Positions 24,617 to 34,684 of a DNA stretch of 64,000 bases are shown here, piece by piece. Position numbers and translations under genes: made by a program. The stretch comes from Massilia psychrophila (GTDB taxonomy: Bacteria; Pseudomonadota; Gammaproteobacteria; Burkholderiales; Burkholderiaceae_D): positions 1-64,000 of the forward strand of contig NZ_PDOB01000023.1 of the NCBI RefSeq assembly GCF_002760665.1, written 5' to 3'. The notes under the pieces were generated by a model. The model saw nothing but the letters and a program-made list of their open reading frames with translations, was not told where the DNA came from and searched no databases. Within the stretch, counting starts at the first letter, position 1, and each line of letters opens with the position of its first letter.

Positions 24617-24664
24617 CCTTGCGAACCGTCATCCTCGCGCACGCGGGGATGACGGTTCGCAAGG
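24617..24664. terminator. Palindromic repeat between convergent hemW and chemoreceptor genes
   Basis: Perfect 18-bp arms, CCTTGCGAACCGTCATCC and its complement, enclose a 12-base loop. The core resembles the dispersed CCTCGCG-N-GCGGGG repeat of this window. It lies 19 bases after the hemW stop and 17 bases from the chemoreceptor stop, where it can act as a bidirectional stop; there is no long T run. Confidence 0.7.
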
Positions 24665-24681
24665 TAGTGGTGTTGTAGCAA

Positions 24682-26295
24682 TTACGCGATGCGCAGGCGC
24701 GGCTCGCCTGCCGCCGCAGCCGGCCGCCGGCGGCCGGCCGGCGCCTCGGCTGCCAGCTTGAACCCCGCCGCCACGCTGGCCAGCGCATCGGCCTGCTCCT
24801 TCAGGCTGGCCGCCGCCGCCGCCGCTTCTTCCACCAGCGCCGCGTTCTGCTGCGTCACCTGGTCCATCTGCGTGATTGCCTCATTGACCTGGTCGATGCC
24901 GGTGCGCTGTTCTTGGCTGGCCGAGGTGATCTCGGACATGATGTCGTTGACCCGCGCCACGCTGTCGACGACGTCTTGCATCGTACTGCCGGCTTCCTTG
25001 ACCAGTTTGGTGCCGATGTTGACCTGGCCGACCGAGTCGCCGATCAGGTCCTTGATCTCTTTCGCCGCACTTGCCGAACGCTGCGCCAGATTGCGCACCT
25101 CCGACGCCACCACCGCGAAGCCGCGCCCCTGCTCGCCGGCACGCGCCGCTTCCACTGCCGCGTTCAGCGCAAGGATGTTGGTCTGGAAGGCGATGCCGTC
25201 GATGACGCCGATGATGTCGACGATCTTGCGCGACGATGCCTCGATCGCCCCCATCGTGTCGACCACCTTGCCGACGATGTCGCCACCCCTGGCCGCGACG
25301 CTCGAGGCGGCAAGCGCGAGCTGATTGGCCTGGTCGGCGTTGTCGGCATTCTGGCGTACGGTGGCCGTCAGTTCTTCCATCGTCGCCGCGGTTTCTTCGA
25401 GCGAGCCCGCTTGCTGTTCTGTGCGCGAGGACAGGTCGAGGTTGCCGGCGGCAATTTCGTTGGACGCTACCGCAATCGAGCGGGTGCCCTGCTGCACTTC
25501 CGAAACGATGTTGAACAGCGAATCGTTCATCGCCTTCAATGCCAGCATCAGTTCGCCGATTTCGTCTTGCGAGGCAGCCTCGAAGGTAGTGCTCAGGTCG
25601 CCGTTGGCGACCGTTTCGGCCACCTTGACCGCGGCCCGCAGCGGCCGGGTGATGCTGCGCGAAATCAGCCAGGCGAACGTGGCGCCGATCAGCACCACCA
25701 GCACGCCGAGCAGCAGCAGTAGCTTGAACGCGCGGGCGCTGGTCGCATCCAGCGCCAGCGCGGTATCGTCGATCGACTTGCGCTGCATGGCAACGAGCGC
25801 CTTGAGCCTGTCGGAATAGCGATCCGCCGCCGGCATGAAAACCGTATTGAAAACGCGAGCGCTGGTTTCTGCGTCGCCGGCTTTTTTTGCGTTCATTACT
25901 TCTACCTTGGCGGCCTGATAACCGGTGCGATCAGCAATGATCGCCGCCATGATCGCCTTTTCTTCATCGCTCGTGAGCAGCGCTTCGACCTGCTTGATCA
26001 GTTCCGTGCTCCGGGTGACGCTGTCGGCGATCGGTTTAGCGAACGTGGTGGCCAAGGTTTCGTCAGTGCTGCGGGCAATCAGCGAGGTCCGTACGATGGC
26101 CGTACTGGTGTACATGTACCAGTCGGCCACGAGCCGTTCCTTGACCAGCGGCTGCTCAGTCATGCGTTTGGTCGCTTCGGCCGCACTGCGCGCGGCAATC
26201 AGCGAATAGGACGTTGAAATAATCGACAACAAAAGGACAAAGGCAAAGCCTGCTGCCAGACGGGTGCCGATACGGAGATTGGGAAAAAGTTTCAT
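24682..26295 (-). CDS. Methyl-accepting chemotaxis protein
   Basis: 537 residues from ATG 26295. The N-terminus has a membrane segment ([20 protein letters not shown]), a periplasmic four-helix-type domain to about residue 185, a second membrane segment ([21 protein letters not shown]) and HAMP ([20 protein letters not shown]). The signalling domain has the conserved hairpin tip [25 protein letters not shown]. The tail ends EPRLRIA; no CheR-binding pentapeptide such as NWETF is seen. The ligand cannot be inferred. Monocistronic. Confidence 0.94.
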   Translation of the reverse strand: MKLFPNLRIGTRLAAGFAFVLLLSIISTSYSLIAARSAAEATKRMTEQPLVKERLVADWYMYTSTAIVRTSLIARSTDETLATTFAKPIADSVTRSTELIKQVEALLTSDEEKAIMAAIIADRTGYQAAKVEVMNAKKAGDAETSARVFNTVFMPAADRYSDRLKALVAMQRKSIDDTALALDATSARAFKLLLLLGVLVVLIGATFAWLISRSITRPLRAAVKVAETVANGDLSTTFEAASQDEIGELMLALKAMNDSLFNIVSEVQQGTRSIAVASNEIAAGNLDLSSRTEQQAGSLEETAATMEELTATVRQNADNADQANQLALAASSVAARGGDIVGKVVDTMGAIEASSRKIVDIIGVIDGIAFQTNILALNAAVEAARAGEQGRGFAVVASEVRNLAQRSASAAKEIKDLIGDSVGQVNIGTKLVKEAGSTMQDVVDSVARVNDIMSEITSASQEQRTGIDQVNEAITQMDQVTQQNAALVEEAAAAAASLKEQADALASVAAGFKLAAEAPAGRRRPAAAAGEPRLRIA

Positions 26296-26450
26296 GGTGG
26301 CCTGGATAATACTTACGGGCAACCATTATCGTGGGAATACGCACAATCGGCCATACACATGATTCACCTGTTGTTTTTTAAGAGAAGTCAGAGATGCGCA
26401 ACGGTAGCATTCGCACCGGGTCAGGCCGGTGCCGCCAAGACTTCCTGATA

Positions 26451-27878
26451 TCAGCGCTTCGCCGTGCTCCAGCCGCCGCCCAGCACGCGGTACAGCGTGA
26501 CCTGGTTCTGCAGGCGCTGCAGGTTCGCCTGCACCGCCTGCTGCTGCGCCGTGAATAGCGAGCGCTGGGCATCGAGCAGGTCGAGGTAGGATGCGGCGCC
26601 GCTCCGGTAGCGCAGGTCCGACAGGTTGAAGCGCTCCGCTTCGGCTTGCGCCACCGCGCGCTGCGCGCGCAACTGCTCGGCAAACGTGGACTGGCCGGCC
26701 AGCGCGTCCGACACTTCGCGAAACGCTACCTGGATGCTGCGCTCGTACTGCGCCACGGCGATGTCGCGCCCGGCGCGCGCGCTGCCCAGGTTGGCGCTGT
26801 TGCGGCCGACATCGAAGATTGGCAGCACCACCGACGGCGCGAACGTCCAGCCGAATGAGCCGCCCTTGAACAGGCCGCTCAACTCCGAGCTGGCCGAGCC
26901 GGCACTGCCGGTGAGCGCAATGCGTGGGAAGAAGTTGGCCCGCGCGGCGCCGATGCTGGCGTTGGCGCCGATCAGCTGCTGCTCGGCGGCGCGGATGTCG
27001 GGGCGCACCGCCAGCAAATCGGACGGCAGGCCGGCCGGCAGCGCCGACAGTTCGGTTTGCGCCAGCGTGTTGGCCGGCGCCAGCGAGGCCGGCAGCGGCT
27101 GGCCAACCAGCAGCACCAGGGCGTTGATGTCCTGGGCGCGCTGGCGCTGCTGCTGGGCCAGCGCCACGCGGGCGGTGTCGACCAGCGACTGGCCCTGCGA
27201 CAGGTCGACCTTCGAGACCACGCCGTTGTCGAACTTCAGCTGGATCAGCTTGAGCGATTCCTCGCGCGCGGCCAGGGTCTGGCGGATCAGCACCAGCAAT
27301 TCGTCGTCCGCCAGCAGAGCGAGGTACGTATTGGCGACCGAGCCGATCAGGCCGATCTGGGTGCTCTTGCGCGCTTCTTCGGTGGCCAAAAATTGCCCCA
27401 GCGCGGCCTCGGACAGGTTGCGCACGCGGCCGAACAGGTCGAGCTCGAATGCGCTCACGCCAAAGCCGGCCGTGTAGGTGCTGGTGATGCTGTCGTTCGA
27501 ACCCGGCACCCGGCTGCCGGTGACGGCGGCGTTTACTGTCGGCAGGATGTCGGCGCGGCGGATCTGGTACTGGGCCCGCGCCTGCTCGATGTTGAGGATC
27601 GCCACGCGCAGGTCGCGGTTGTTGGCCAGCGCCAGGTCGATCAGCTGGCGCAGGCGCGCGTCGGCAAAGAAGCGCTGCCATTCGAGCTGCGCGGCCGCCT
27701 CGCTGGTGGCCGGGTTGGCCGGGGTGGCCGGGTTGGCCAGTGCGTCGTCGAAGGCGAGGGCGACCGGCGAGGCAGGGCGTTGGTACTTCGGCGCCAGCGA
27801 GACGCAGCCGGACAGTCCAAGGGCCAGCGCCAGTGCCAGTGCCAGCGGCGTGGCGCGCAGGGTCGGTTGTTTCGTCAT
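26451..27878 (-). CDS. RND efflux outer-membrane factor, NodT/OprM family
   Basis: 475 residues with a lipoprotein signal (MTKQPTLRATPLALALALAL then LSGC), so it is acylated. Two TolC-like repeats follow: LIDLALANNRDLRVAILNIE, and later PDIRAAEQQLIGANASIGAA with ARANFFPRIALTGSAG. It forms the outer-membrane channel of the tripartite pump. It overlaps the end of the RND pump gene by four bases and is the last gene of the operon. Length and motifs are normal. Confidence 0.93.
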   Translation of the reverse strand: MTKQPTLRATPLALALALALGLSGCVSLAPKYQRPASPVALAFDDALANPATPANPATSEAAAQLEWQRFFADARLRQLIDLALANNRDLRVAILNIEQARAQYQIRRADILPTVNAAVTGSRVPGSNDSITSTYTAGFGVSAFELDLFGRVRNLSEAALGQFLATEEARKSTQIGLIGSVANTYLALLADDELLVLIRQTLAAREESLKLIQLKFDNGVVSKVDLSQGQSLVDTARVALAQQQRQRAQDINALVLLVGQPLPASLAPANTLAQTELSALPAGLPSDLLAVRPDIRAAEQQLIGANASIGAARANFFPRIALTGSAGSASSELSGLFKGGSFGWTFAPSVVLPIFDVGRNSANLGSARAGRDIAVAQYERSIQVAFREVSDALAGQSTFAEQLRAQRAVAQAEAERFNLSDLRYRSGAASYLDLLDAQRSLFTAQQQAVQANLQRLQNQVTLYRVLGGGWSTAKR

Positions 27879-30800
27879 ATTTTTTCCTCGATTGCTGGAG
27901 CGGCACCTTCTTCATGCGCAAATTTCTTGCGCTGGCGCTCGCTGCCTTTGAACAGATTACGCACCACGACGAAAAACACCGGCACGAAGAACAGGCCGAG
28001 GGCGGTCGCGGTTACCATGCCGCCCATCACGCCGGTACCGATGGCGCGCTGGCCGGCCGAGCCGGCGCCGCCGGCGATCACCAGCGGCAGCACGCCGAGG
28101 ATGAAGGCCATCGACGTCATCAGGATCGGGCGGAAACGCAGGTGGCAGGCGCGCAGTACCGCTTCCTTGAGCGGCACGCCCTGGGCCTGCAGGTCCTTGG
28201 CGAACTCGATGATCAGCACCGCGTTCTTGGCGCCGAGGCCAATGATGGTGATCAGGCCGAGCTTGAAGTAGACATCGTTGGGGTAGCCGCGCGCGGTCGC
28301 CGCCAGCAGCGCGCCGAGCACGCCGAGCGGCACCACCAGCAGCACCGCGACCGGAATCGACCAGCTTTCGTACAGCGCGGCCAGCGCCAGGAACACCGCC
28401 AGCATGGCGAAGCCGAGCAGGATGAATACGGTCGAGCCGGACAGCTTTTCCTCGCGCGACTGGCCGGTCCATTCGAAGCCGAAGCCGGCCGGCAGCTGGG
28501 CCGCCAGGCGTTCCATTTCGTCGAGCGCCTGGCCGGTGCTGTGGCCTGGCGCCGCGTCGCCCGACAGGCGCATGGTGGAGTAGCCGTTGTAGCGCACCGT
28601 CTGCATCGGGCCGGTCACCCAGCGGGTGCTGGCAAATGCGGACAGCGGTACCGGCTGGCCCTTGGCGTTCATCGCGTTCAGGCGCAGCAGGTCGTCCGGC
28701 TGCATGCGGGCCGGGGCGTCGGCCTGGACCACCACGCGCTGCAGGCGGCCGGCGTTCGGGAAGTCGTTGATGTAGGTCGAGCCGAGCGACGTCGACAGCG
28801 CGGCGTTGACCGCCTCGAAGGTGACGCCGAGCGCGTTGGCCTTGTCGCGGTCGATGTCGAGCTGCACCTGGGGTGCGTCTTCCAGGCCTTCGGGGCGCAC
28901 GCCGGCCAGGATCTTGCTCTGGCGGGCCAATCGCATCAGCTGGTTACGCGCCGCCAGCAAGGCGTCGCGGCCATTGCCGCCACGGTCCTGCAGGCGGAAC
29001 GAGAAGCCGGTGCCGCGTCCGAGTTCCGGAATCGGCGGCGGGCTGACGGCGAACACGAACGAATCGCGCTGCTTCGACATGGCGCCGGTGATGCGGTTGG
29101 CGACATCCTGCGCGCCCTGGCCGGGGCCGCTGCGTTCATCCCAGTCCTTTAACGGAATGAAGGCCAGCGCCACATTCTGGCCCTGGCCGGAGAAGTTGAA
29201 GCCGACCACGCCGACCATGTCGGCCACTTCCGGCTGCTTCATGATGAACGCCTCGGCGTCGGCCAGGACCCGGCTGGTGCGGGTGGTCGTGGCGCCGGCC
29301 GGCAGCTGGATGTTGGCGATGATGTAGCCCTGGTCTTCGTTTGGCAGGAACGACGACGGCATGCGCATGAACATCAGCACGACGACGCCGATTACCACGG
29401 CGAACACCGCCAGCGCGCGGCCGGTGCGGCCCAGCGTCGTGGCGACGAAGCCTTCGTAGTTCTTGGCAGTGCGCGCGAAGCCGCGGTTAAACCAGCCGAA
29501 AAAGCCGGTCTTGGCATAGCCGTGGCCCTTTTCCACCGGTTGGAGCAGGTGAGCGCACAGGGCCGGGGTGAGCGAGAGCGCCATGAAGGCCGAGAAGAAG
29601 ATCGCCGACACCATCACCGCCGAGAACTGGCGGTAGATATTGCCGACCGCGCCGGCGAAAAACGCCAGCGGCACGAACACCGACATCAGCACCACGGTAA
29701 TGCCGATGATGGCGCCGGAAATCTGGCCCATCGCCTTGCGCGTCGCCGCCAACGGCGGCAAGCCTTCCTCGCTCATGATGCGCTCGACGTTCTCGACCAC
29801 GACGATGGCGTCGTCGACGACGATACCGATCACCAGCACCATGCCGAACATGGTCAGCACGTTGATCGAGAAGCCAAGCGCCAGCAAGGTGCCCAGGGAG
29901 CCCAGCAGCGCGACCGGCACGACGATGGTCGGGATAATGGTGTAACGGAAGTTTTGCAGGAACAGGTACATCACCAGGAACACCAGGATGACCGCTTCGA
30001 TGAGTGTCGTCACCACTTGCTTGATCGAGATGTCGACGAAGCGTGAGCTGTCGAACGGCAGCGCGAATTTCATGCCTGGCGGGAAGTATTTCGACAGCTC
30101 TTCCATGCGCTTCTTGACCAGGTTGGCCGTTTCCAGCGCGTTGCCGGAAGACGACAGCTGGATGCCGATGCCGGTCGACGGCTTGCCGTTCAGGCGCGCC
30201 GAGGTGGCGTAGCTCTGGCCGCCGATTTCGATGCGGGCGACATCGCGCAGCCGCACGGTGGAACCGTCCGCGTTGGCGCGCAGCACGATGTTGCCGAACT
30301 GCTCGACGGAGTTGAGCTGGCCGGTGACCACGACCGTAGCCGAAATCGTCTGCCCCGCTTGCAGCGGCAGGTCGCCGATCGAGCCGGACGCAACTTGCGC
30401 GTTCTGCGAACGGATCGCCGCGTTGACGTCGGTTGGCGACAGGCTCAAGCCTTGCAGCTTGGCCGGGTCGATCCAGATCCGCATCGCCTTTTCGGTGCCG
30501 AACAGCTGGGCCTGGCCGACGCCCTTGATGCGCTGGATTTCAGGCAGCACGGTGCGCGAGGCGTAGTCGCCCAGCGCAATCGGGTTCCATTGCGGATCGT
30601 CCGACGACAAGATTGCGAACATCAGGAAGTTGGCGCGCGCCTGATCGACCCGCACCCCTTGCTGCACCACCGCCTGCGGCAGGCGCGGGGTGGCGCGGCC
30701 GAGGCGGTTCTGGACGTCGACCTGGGCCAGCGCCGGATCGGTGCCGGTCTCGAAGGAGAGTGTCAGCGTGCCGGTGCCGTTGGCCTGGCTGATCGACTCC

Positions 30801-31033
30801 ATGTAGATCAGGCCGGGCGAGCCGTTCATTTCGCGTTCGATCACGCTGATGACGCTGTCTTCGAGGGTCTGGGCGGAGGCGCCCGGATAGGCGGCGCTCA
30901 CCACGATGGACGGCGGCGCGACGGTAGGGTATTGCGCGACCGGCAACTGTGTGATCGCCGCTGCCCCCACCACCATGATGAACAGGGCGATCACCCAGGC
31001 AAAAATGGGGCGGTCAATAAAAAAGCGAGCCAT
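27875..31033 (-). CDS. RND multidrug efflux transporter, HAE1 family
   Basis: 1052 residues, as in AcrB/MexB. It starts MARFFIDRPIFAWVIALFIM. Twelve membrane segments are arranged as 1+5+1+5 around two large periplasmic loops. The proton relay residues are in the segment IGIVVDDAIVVVENVERIMS (Asp-Asp), and a conserved Lys is expected in the later segments (LGAKNAVLIIEFAKDLQ). Proton-driven export of hydrophobic drugs from the periplasm and inner membrane. Middle gene of the MFP-RND-OMF operon; gap to the adaptor is 21 bases. Confidence 0.95.
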   Translation of the reverse strand: MARFFIDRPIFAWVIALFIMVVGAAAITQLPVAQYPTVAPPSIVVSAAYPGASAQTLEDSVISVIEREMNGSPGLIYMESISQANGTGTLTLSFETGTDPALAQVDVQNRLGRATPRLPQAVVQQGVRVDQARANFLMFAILSSDDPQWNPIALGDYASRTVLPEIQRIKGVGQAQLFGTEKAMRIWIDPAKLQGLSLSPTDVNAAIRSQNAQVASGSIGDLPLQAGQTISATVVVTGQLNSVEQFGNIVLRANADGSTVRLRDVARIEIGGQSYATSARLNGKPSTGIGIQLSSSGNALETANLVKKRMEELSKYFPPGMKFALPFDSSRFVDISIKQVVTTLIEAVILVFLVMYLFLQNFRYTIIPTIVVPVALLGSLGTLLALGFSINVLTMFGMVLVIGIVVDDAIVVVENVERIMSEEGLPPLAATRKAMGQISGAIIGITVVLMSVFVPLAFFAGAVGNIYRQFSAVMVSAIFFSAFMALSLTPALCAHLLQPVEKGHGYAKTGFFGWFNRGFARTAKNYEGFVATTLGRTGRALAVFAVVIGVVVLMFMRMPSSFLPNEDQGYIIANIQLPAGATTTRTSRVLADAEAFIMKQPEVADMVGVVGFNFSGQGQNVALAFIPLKDWDERSGPGQGAQDVANRITGAMSKQRDSFVFAVSPPPIPELGRGTGFSFRLQDRGGNGRDALLAARNQLMRLARQSKILAGVRPEGLEDAPQVQLDIDRDKANALGVTFEAVNAALSTSLGSTYINDFPNAGRLQRVVVQADAPARMQPDDLLRLNAMNAKGQPVPLSAFASTRWVTGPMQTVRYNGYSTMRLSGDAAPGHSTGQALDEMERLAAQLPAGFGFEWTGQSREEKLSGSTVFILLGFAMLAVFLALAALYESWSIPVAVLLVVPLGVLGALLAATARGYPNDVYFKLGLITIIGLGAKNAVLIIEFAKDLQAQGVPLKEAVLRACHLRFRPILMTSMAFILGVLPLVIAGGAGSAGQRAIGTGVMGGMVTATALGLFFVPVFFVVVRNLFKGSERQRKKFAHEEGAAPAIEEKI

Positions 31034-31054
31034 GAAAGATTCCTGTATCTGTTA

Positions 31055-32287
31055 TTAACGGCTGACGCTGGCAGTGGCCGGTGCGGCATTACCGGCAGGC
31101 GCGGTCCACGGCACCGGCTTGACTGGCGCGCCCGGCACCATCATTTTCTGGAAGCCGTCGACGACGACCTGCTCGCCCGGCTTCAAGCCGCCCTGCACGA
31201 TCCAGTTCGTGCCTTGCTGCGAGCCGATCTTGATCGGGCGCGGCGCCGGCTTGCCGTCGGCGACGACGATCACGGTGTCGCCCTGGGTACTGCGGGTGAC
31301 CGCCTGTTGCGGCACGACGATGGCGGCCGGCAACGACGCCTGCGACAGGCGCACCCGCACATACTGGCCCGGCAGCAGCAAGCCGTCCTGATTCGGCACT
31401 TCGGCGCGCAGCGTGACCTGGCCCGACGTCGGGTCGACGGTGACGTCGGAAAACAGCAGCTTGCCCTTGTGCGGCAATTCGGTGCCGTCGTCCATCAGCA
31501 CCGTGACGGGCACGGCGCCGGCGGCGCGCGCGTTGCTGCTGCTGCCTGCACCTGCACCTGCGGCTGCTGCGGCATCGCGGCGCAGCCGCAGCAGCTCGGT
31601 GGCCGACTGCGTGATGTTCAGGTACACGGTGTTGGTTTGCTGAATCAGCGCCAGCTGGGTCGCTTCGGTGGCGGACACCAGCGCGCCTTCGGTGACCAGC
31701 GCGCGGCCGATGCGCCCGGCGATCGGCGCCTGCACGCTGGCGTAGCCGCTGTTGATCCGGGCGATCTGCACCGCGGCTTTCTGGGCGGCGACATCGGCTT
31801 CGGCCTGCTGCTGGGCCGCCACCACGTTGACGTACTCTTGCTTGCTGATGGCATTCGCCTCGACCAGCGGCTTGTAGCGCGCGGCCAGCGCCGCGGCCTG
31901 GTTCAGGTTCGCCTCGGACTTGCCAAGGTTGGCGCGCGCGCTGCTCAGCGCGGCCTGGTACGGCGCCGGGTCGATCTGGAACAGGGTCTGGCCAGCTTTA
32001 ACTTCGCTGCCTTCCTGAAACATCCGCTTGAGCACGACGCCGGTCACGCGCGCCCGCACTTGCGCCACGCGCACCGGTTCGACCCGCGCCGGCAATTCCG
32101 TCTGCAGCGCGACCGGTTCGAATTTGGTGACGATGACGCCGACTTCCGGCGGCGGCAGGTTGGCACCCGGGCCGCCGGCGGGAGCGGCGGCGTCCTTGGC
32201 GCCACAAGCGCTCAGCATGGCGAGAGCGGCCAGGGTAGCGGCAGCGAGCCGCGTCATGGACAAGGTGACGGAGTGGGCATGGCGCAT
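31055..32287 (-). CDS. RND periplasmic adaptor (membrane fusion protein), lipoprotein
   Basis: 410 residues. The signal ends LAMLSACGAK, a lipobox, so the mature protein is anchored by Cys. The barrel-sandwich halves are RVTGVVLKRMFQEGSEVKAG and ASVQAPIAGRIGRALVTEGA, with a helical hairpin between. A low-complexity Ala/Gly/Ser stretch (about 245-262), encoded by GCTGCT/CCTGCA runs, interrupts the beta-barrel domain and is unusual for AcrA-type proteins. MTRLAA at 32257 is an alternative start. First gene of the efflux operon, divergent from tetR. Confidence 0.92.
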   Translation of the reverse strand: MRHAHSVTLSMTRLAAATLAALAMLSACGAKDAAAPAGGPGANLPPPEVGVIVTKFEPVALQTELPARVEPVRVAQVRARVTGVVLKRMFQEGSEVKAGQTLFQIDPAPYQAALSSARANLGKSEANLNQAAALAARYKPLVEANAISKQEYVNVVAAQQQAEADVAAQKAAVQIARINSGYASVQAPIAGRIGRALVTEGALVSATEATQLALIQQTNTVYLNITQSATELLRLRRDAAAAAGAGAGSSSNARAAGAVPVTVLMDDGTELPHKGKLLFSDVTVDPTSGQVTLRAEVPNQDGLLLPGQYVRVRLSQASLPAAIVVPQQAVTRSTQGDTVIVVADGKPAPRPIKIGSQQGTNWIVQGGLKPGEQVVVDGFQKMMVPGAPVKPVPWTAPAGNAAPATASVSR

Positions 32288-32349
32288 GACGTGGACATCC
32301 TCTTGTGGTGCGGGCAGAGCCGTTTTGGAGACAACTTCACCGCTGGCTT

Positions 32350-32400
32350 TTGTCGAATTTGCGGATATACTATCACGAGTGTATGTTTAAAGTTCGACAA
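32350..32400. promoter_or_regulatory. Operator/promoter region between the efflux operon and tetR
   Basis: Two nested inverted repeats: outer arms TTGTCGAA (32350-32357) and TTCGACAA (32393-32400), and an inner imperfect palindrome, ATAC...GTAT, at 32367-32384. AcrR/TtgR-type repressors bind palindromes of this size in divergent promoters. It is the probable binding site of the adjacent TetR protein, controlling both directions. Confidence 0.6.
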
Positions 32401-32422
32401 TCCCAGAAACGGAGTATTGCCA

Positions 32423-33046
32423 ATGGCACGTAGGACCAAGGAAGACGCATTGGCGACCCGCGACAGCATACTGGATGCAGCGGAGCAATTGTTCGTCAAG
32501 CAGGGAGTGTCTGGAACGACGTTACAGCATATCGCAACGGCGGCGGGGGTGACGCGCGGTGCCATCTACTGGCATTTCCTGGACAAAGGGGCGATGTTCA
32601 ATGCAATGATGGAGCGCGTGAAGATGCCGCTCGAGTCCGCCATGCTGCTGTTCGACCAGGCCAACGCGGCCGATCCGATCGAGGTTTTGCGCGAGAGTAT
32701 GATGCGCGTGTTCCGCATGACGGTGGAAGACCCGATGGCGCGTCGGGTGTTCGAAATCGCCACCCTGAAAATGGAATTTACCGATGAACTCAACGCTGTG
32801 CGCGAACGCAGGAAACTGAATCAGGCGAGCTGGATGGCACGCACCGAAAGCCGCGTGCGCGAAGGCATCGCCAACGGCCAGGTCAAGGCGGGGGTGGAAC
32901 CGTACGCCGTGGCGCTGGGATTATGGGCCATCATCGACGGCCTGCTGCGCGCCTGGCTGCTCGATCCGCAGGAATTCGACTTGATTGCGCTGGGTACGCG
33001 GATTGTCGATACGCATCTGGAGTCGCTAAGGGCGAAGCCGGATTAA
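32423..33046 (+). CDS. TetR-family repressor, AcrR/TtgR type
   Basis: 207 residues starting MARRTKEDALATRDSILDAA, with the helix-turn-helix TTLQHIATAAGVTRGAIYWH and FLDKGAMFNAMM. The all-helical C-terminal domain matches the TetR_C_2 type found in AcrR and TtgR, which bind pump substrates and then release DNA. It is divergent from the RND operon with 135 bases between, so it very probably represses that operon and itself. An upstream in-frame extension through the antisense of the adaptor gene is rejected. Confidence 0.94.
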   Translation: MARRTKEDALATRDSILDAAEQLFVKQGVSGTTLQHIATAAGVTRGAIYWHFLDKGAMFNAMMERVKMPLESAMLLFDQANAADPIEVLRESMMRVFRMTVEDPMARRVFEIATLKMEFTDELNAVRERRKLNQASWMARTESRVREGIANGQVKAGVEPYAVALGLWAIIDGLLRAWLLDPQEFDLIALGTRIVDTHLESLRAKPD

Positions 33047-33065
33047 CATCGATCCATGTGAACAT

Positions 33066-33108
33066 CGTCGTCCTCGCGAAAGCGGGGACCCCATTCGCAA
33101 GGACGACG
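33066..33108. terminator. Palindromic repeat between convergent tetR and tal
   Basis: Arms CGTCGTCCTCGCG and CGCAAGGACGACG (one mismatch) enclose a GCGGGGACCCC-containing loop. It belongs to the same dispersed repeat family as the copies after rph and hemW and again lies between convergent genes. Confidence 0.6.
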
Positions 33109-33128
33109 GCAGAGGGAACCGTTACCGT

Positions 33129-34061
33129 TTAACGCATTCCACTGATCATCTGCTTCAACTTCCCCGAATCGGCGCAAAACGCACGGATGCCTTCGGCCAG
33201 TTTCTCGGTCGCCATGGCGTCTTCATTCATCATGAAACGGAAGGTTTTCTCGTCGATCGACACCTTGTCGATGGGCGCGACGGCTTCGGCGGCGGTGAGC
33301 TTGCGCTCGACCAGCGCGTTGGTGTCGGCCATCTTTTGCAGCAGGTCCGGTGAGATGGTCAGCAGGTCGCAGCCGGCCAATTCGACGATCTGCGAGACGT
33401 TGCGAAAGCTCGCGCCCATCACTTCGGTCTTGTAGCCGAACTTGCGGTAGTAGTTGTAGATGCGTTTGACCGACTGCACGCCGGGGTCGTCGGCGCCGCT
33501 GTACTCGATGCCGGTGGCCTTTTTGTACCAGTCGTAGATGCGGCCGACGAAAGGCGAGATCAACTGGGCGCCGGCTTCGCCGCAGGCGGCCGCCTGCGGC
33601 AGCGCGAACAGCAGCGTCATGTTGCAATGGATGCCGTCGCGTTCGAGCACCTCGGCGGCGCGGATTCCTTCCCAGGTCGAGGCAATCTTGATCAGCACGC
33701 GCTCGCGCTCGACGCCGGCCGCTTCGTACAGCGCGATCAGCTCGCGGCCCTTGGCGATGTTCGCTTCGGTATCGAACGACAGGCTGGCGTCAATCTCGGT
33801 GGAGACGCGGCCCGGAATGATTTTCAGGATTTCGACGCCGAACGCGATCAGCACGCGGTCGATGACGTCGGCGGTCGACAGCGCGGGGAAGTCGCGCACG
33901 GCTTGCTCGAGGAGCGGGCGGTATTCGGGTTTTTGCACCGCCTTCAGGATCAGCGACGGGTTGGTGGTGGCATCGCGCGGCGTGTAGGCCTTGATCGACT
34001 GGAAATCGCCGGTGTCGGCGACCACGGTAGTGAATTGCTTGAGCTGTTCGAGTTGATTCAT
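33129..34061 (-). CDS. tal: Transaldolase
   Basis: 310 residues from ATG 34061 ([20 protein letters not shown]). Typical class I transaldolase phrases: [37 protein letters not shown] with the Schiff-base Lys, [20 protein letters not shown] and [14 protein letters not shown]. It transfers dihydroxyacetone units between sugar phosphates in the non-oxidative pentose phosphate pathway. No HexR-like site was seen upstream. The rest of the carbon cluster starts 2 kb away. Confidence 0.96.
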   Translation of the reverse strand: MNQLEQLKQFTTVVADTGDFQSIKAYTPRDATTNPSLILKAVQKPEYRPLLEQAVRDFPALSTADVIDRVLIAFGVEILKIIPGRVSTEIDASLSFDTEANIAKGRELIALYEAAGVERERVLIKIASTWEGIRAAEVLERDGIHCNMTLLFALPQAAACGEAGAQLISPFVGRIYDWYKKATGIEYSGADDPGVQSVKRIYNYYRKFGYKTEVMGASFRNVSQIVELAGCDLLTISPDLLQKMADTNALVERKLTAAEAVAPIDKVSIDEKTFRFMMNEDAMATEKLAEGIRAFCADSGKLKQMISGMR

Positions 34062-34278
34062 GGCGGTCACGATGATGAAGGAGGAGTGAAGTTGTATTGT
34101 ACCAAGTGAGGGTGGCGCCTGGATTCGGCTAACGCGAGCGTGGCGCAATATTTCCCATTTGCAAACGCACGCTGCTGTCGGGTTTGCATCTATACACTGG
34201 ATTTTGGTTAAGATTTAATCCAATCAATACTTTCGCGGTCTCATCCGCGGCGTCATTTTCAATTTCAAGGATAACGAC

Positions 34279-34659
34279 ATGTTCAACAATAAAACCATCA
34301 AATCATTACTGGGCGCATCGGCAGCCGTAGTCCTGCTCGGCGCATTTTCGGCCAACGCGCAAAAAGCGCCGCCCGTCACCGGCGAAGCGAATGATCACAC
34401 GTCCTCGGGGGCCGTCACCCAGCCAGCCGGCAAGAGCAACCGGGCGACCAACAACATCAACCCGGGCGTGGTGCCGCCGCAAGTGGGCGAAGCGAACGAC
34501 CATACGTCGGCGAACGCGGACGTGCGTCCGGCAGCGAAGGCCAAGCCGATGAAAAACAAGGTAAAAAAAGCCAAGGTCAAGACGCCGGTGACCGGCGAAG
34601 CCAAAGACCACAGCTCCGCGGGCGGCACGACCGAAGCGGCCAAGGCGGCCAAAATGTAA
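34279..34659 (+). CDS. Small secreted protein with three GEAxDHxS repeats
   Basis: 126 residues. A signal peptide (KSLLGASAAVVLLGAFSANA) is cleaved before QKAPP. The mature part has three repeats, VTGEANDHTSSG, VGEANDHTSAN and VTGEAKDHSSAG, separated by Pro/Asn/Lys-rich linkers with a strongly basic KNKVKKAKVK stretch. I do not recognise the family and assign no function. The His/Asp pair in each repeat could bind metal, but that is speculation. The gene has its own upstream region of about 200 bases. Confidence 0.75.
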   Translation: MFNNKTIKSLLGASAAVVLLGAFSANAQKAPPVTGEANDHTSSGAVTQPAGKSNRATNNINPGVVPPQVGEANDHTSANADVRPAAKAKPMKNKVKKAKVKTPVTGEAKDHSSAGGTTEAAKAAKM

Positions 34660-34684
34660 AGGTGTTTCGGCGGCGCCGCTGAAG

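Noticed and set aside
26326-27921. 531-codon minus-strand frame covering the outer-membrane factor gene
   Set aside because: It is an alternative frame of the same strand, rich in Arg/Pro/Gly; the frame 26451-27878 has the lipobox and TolC-family repeats.
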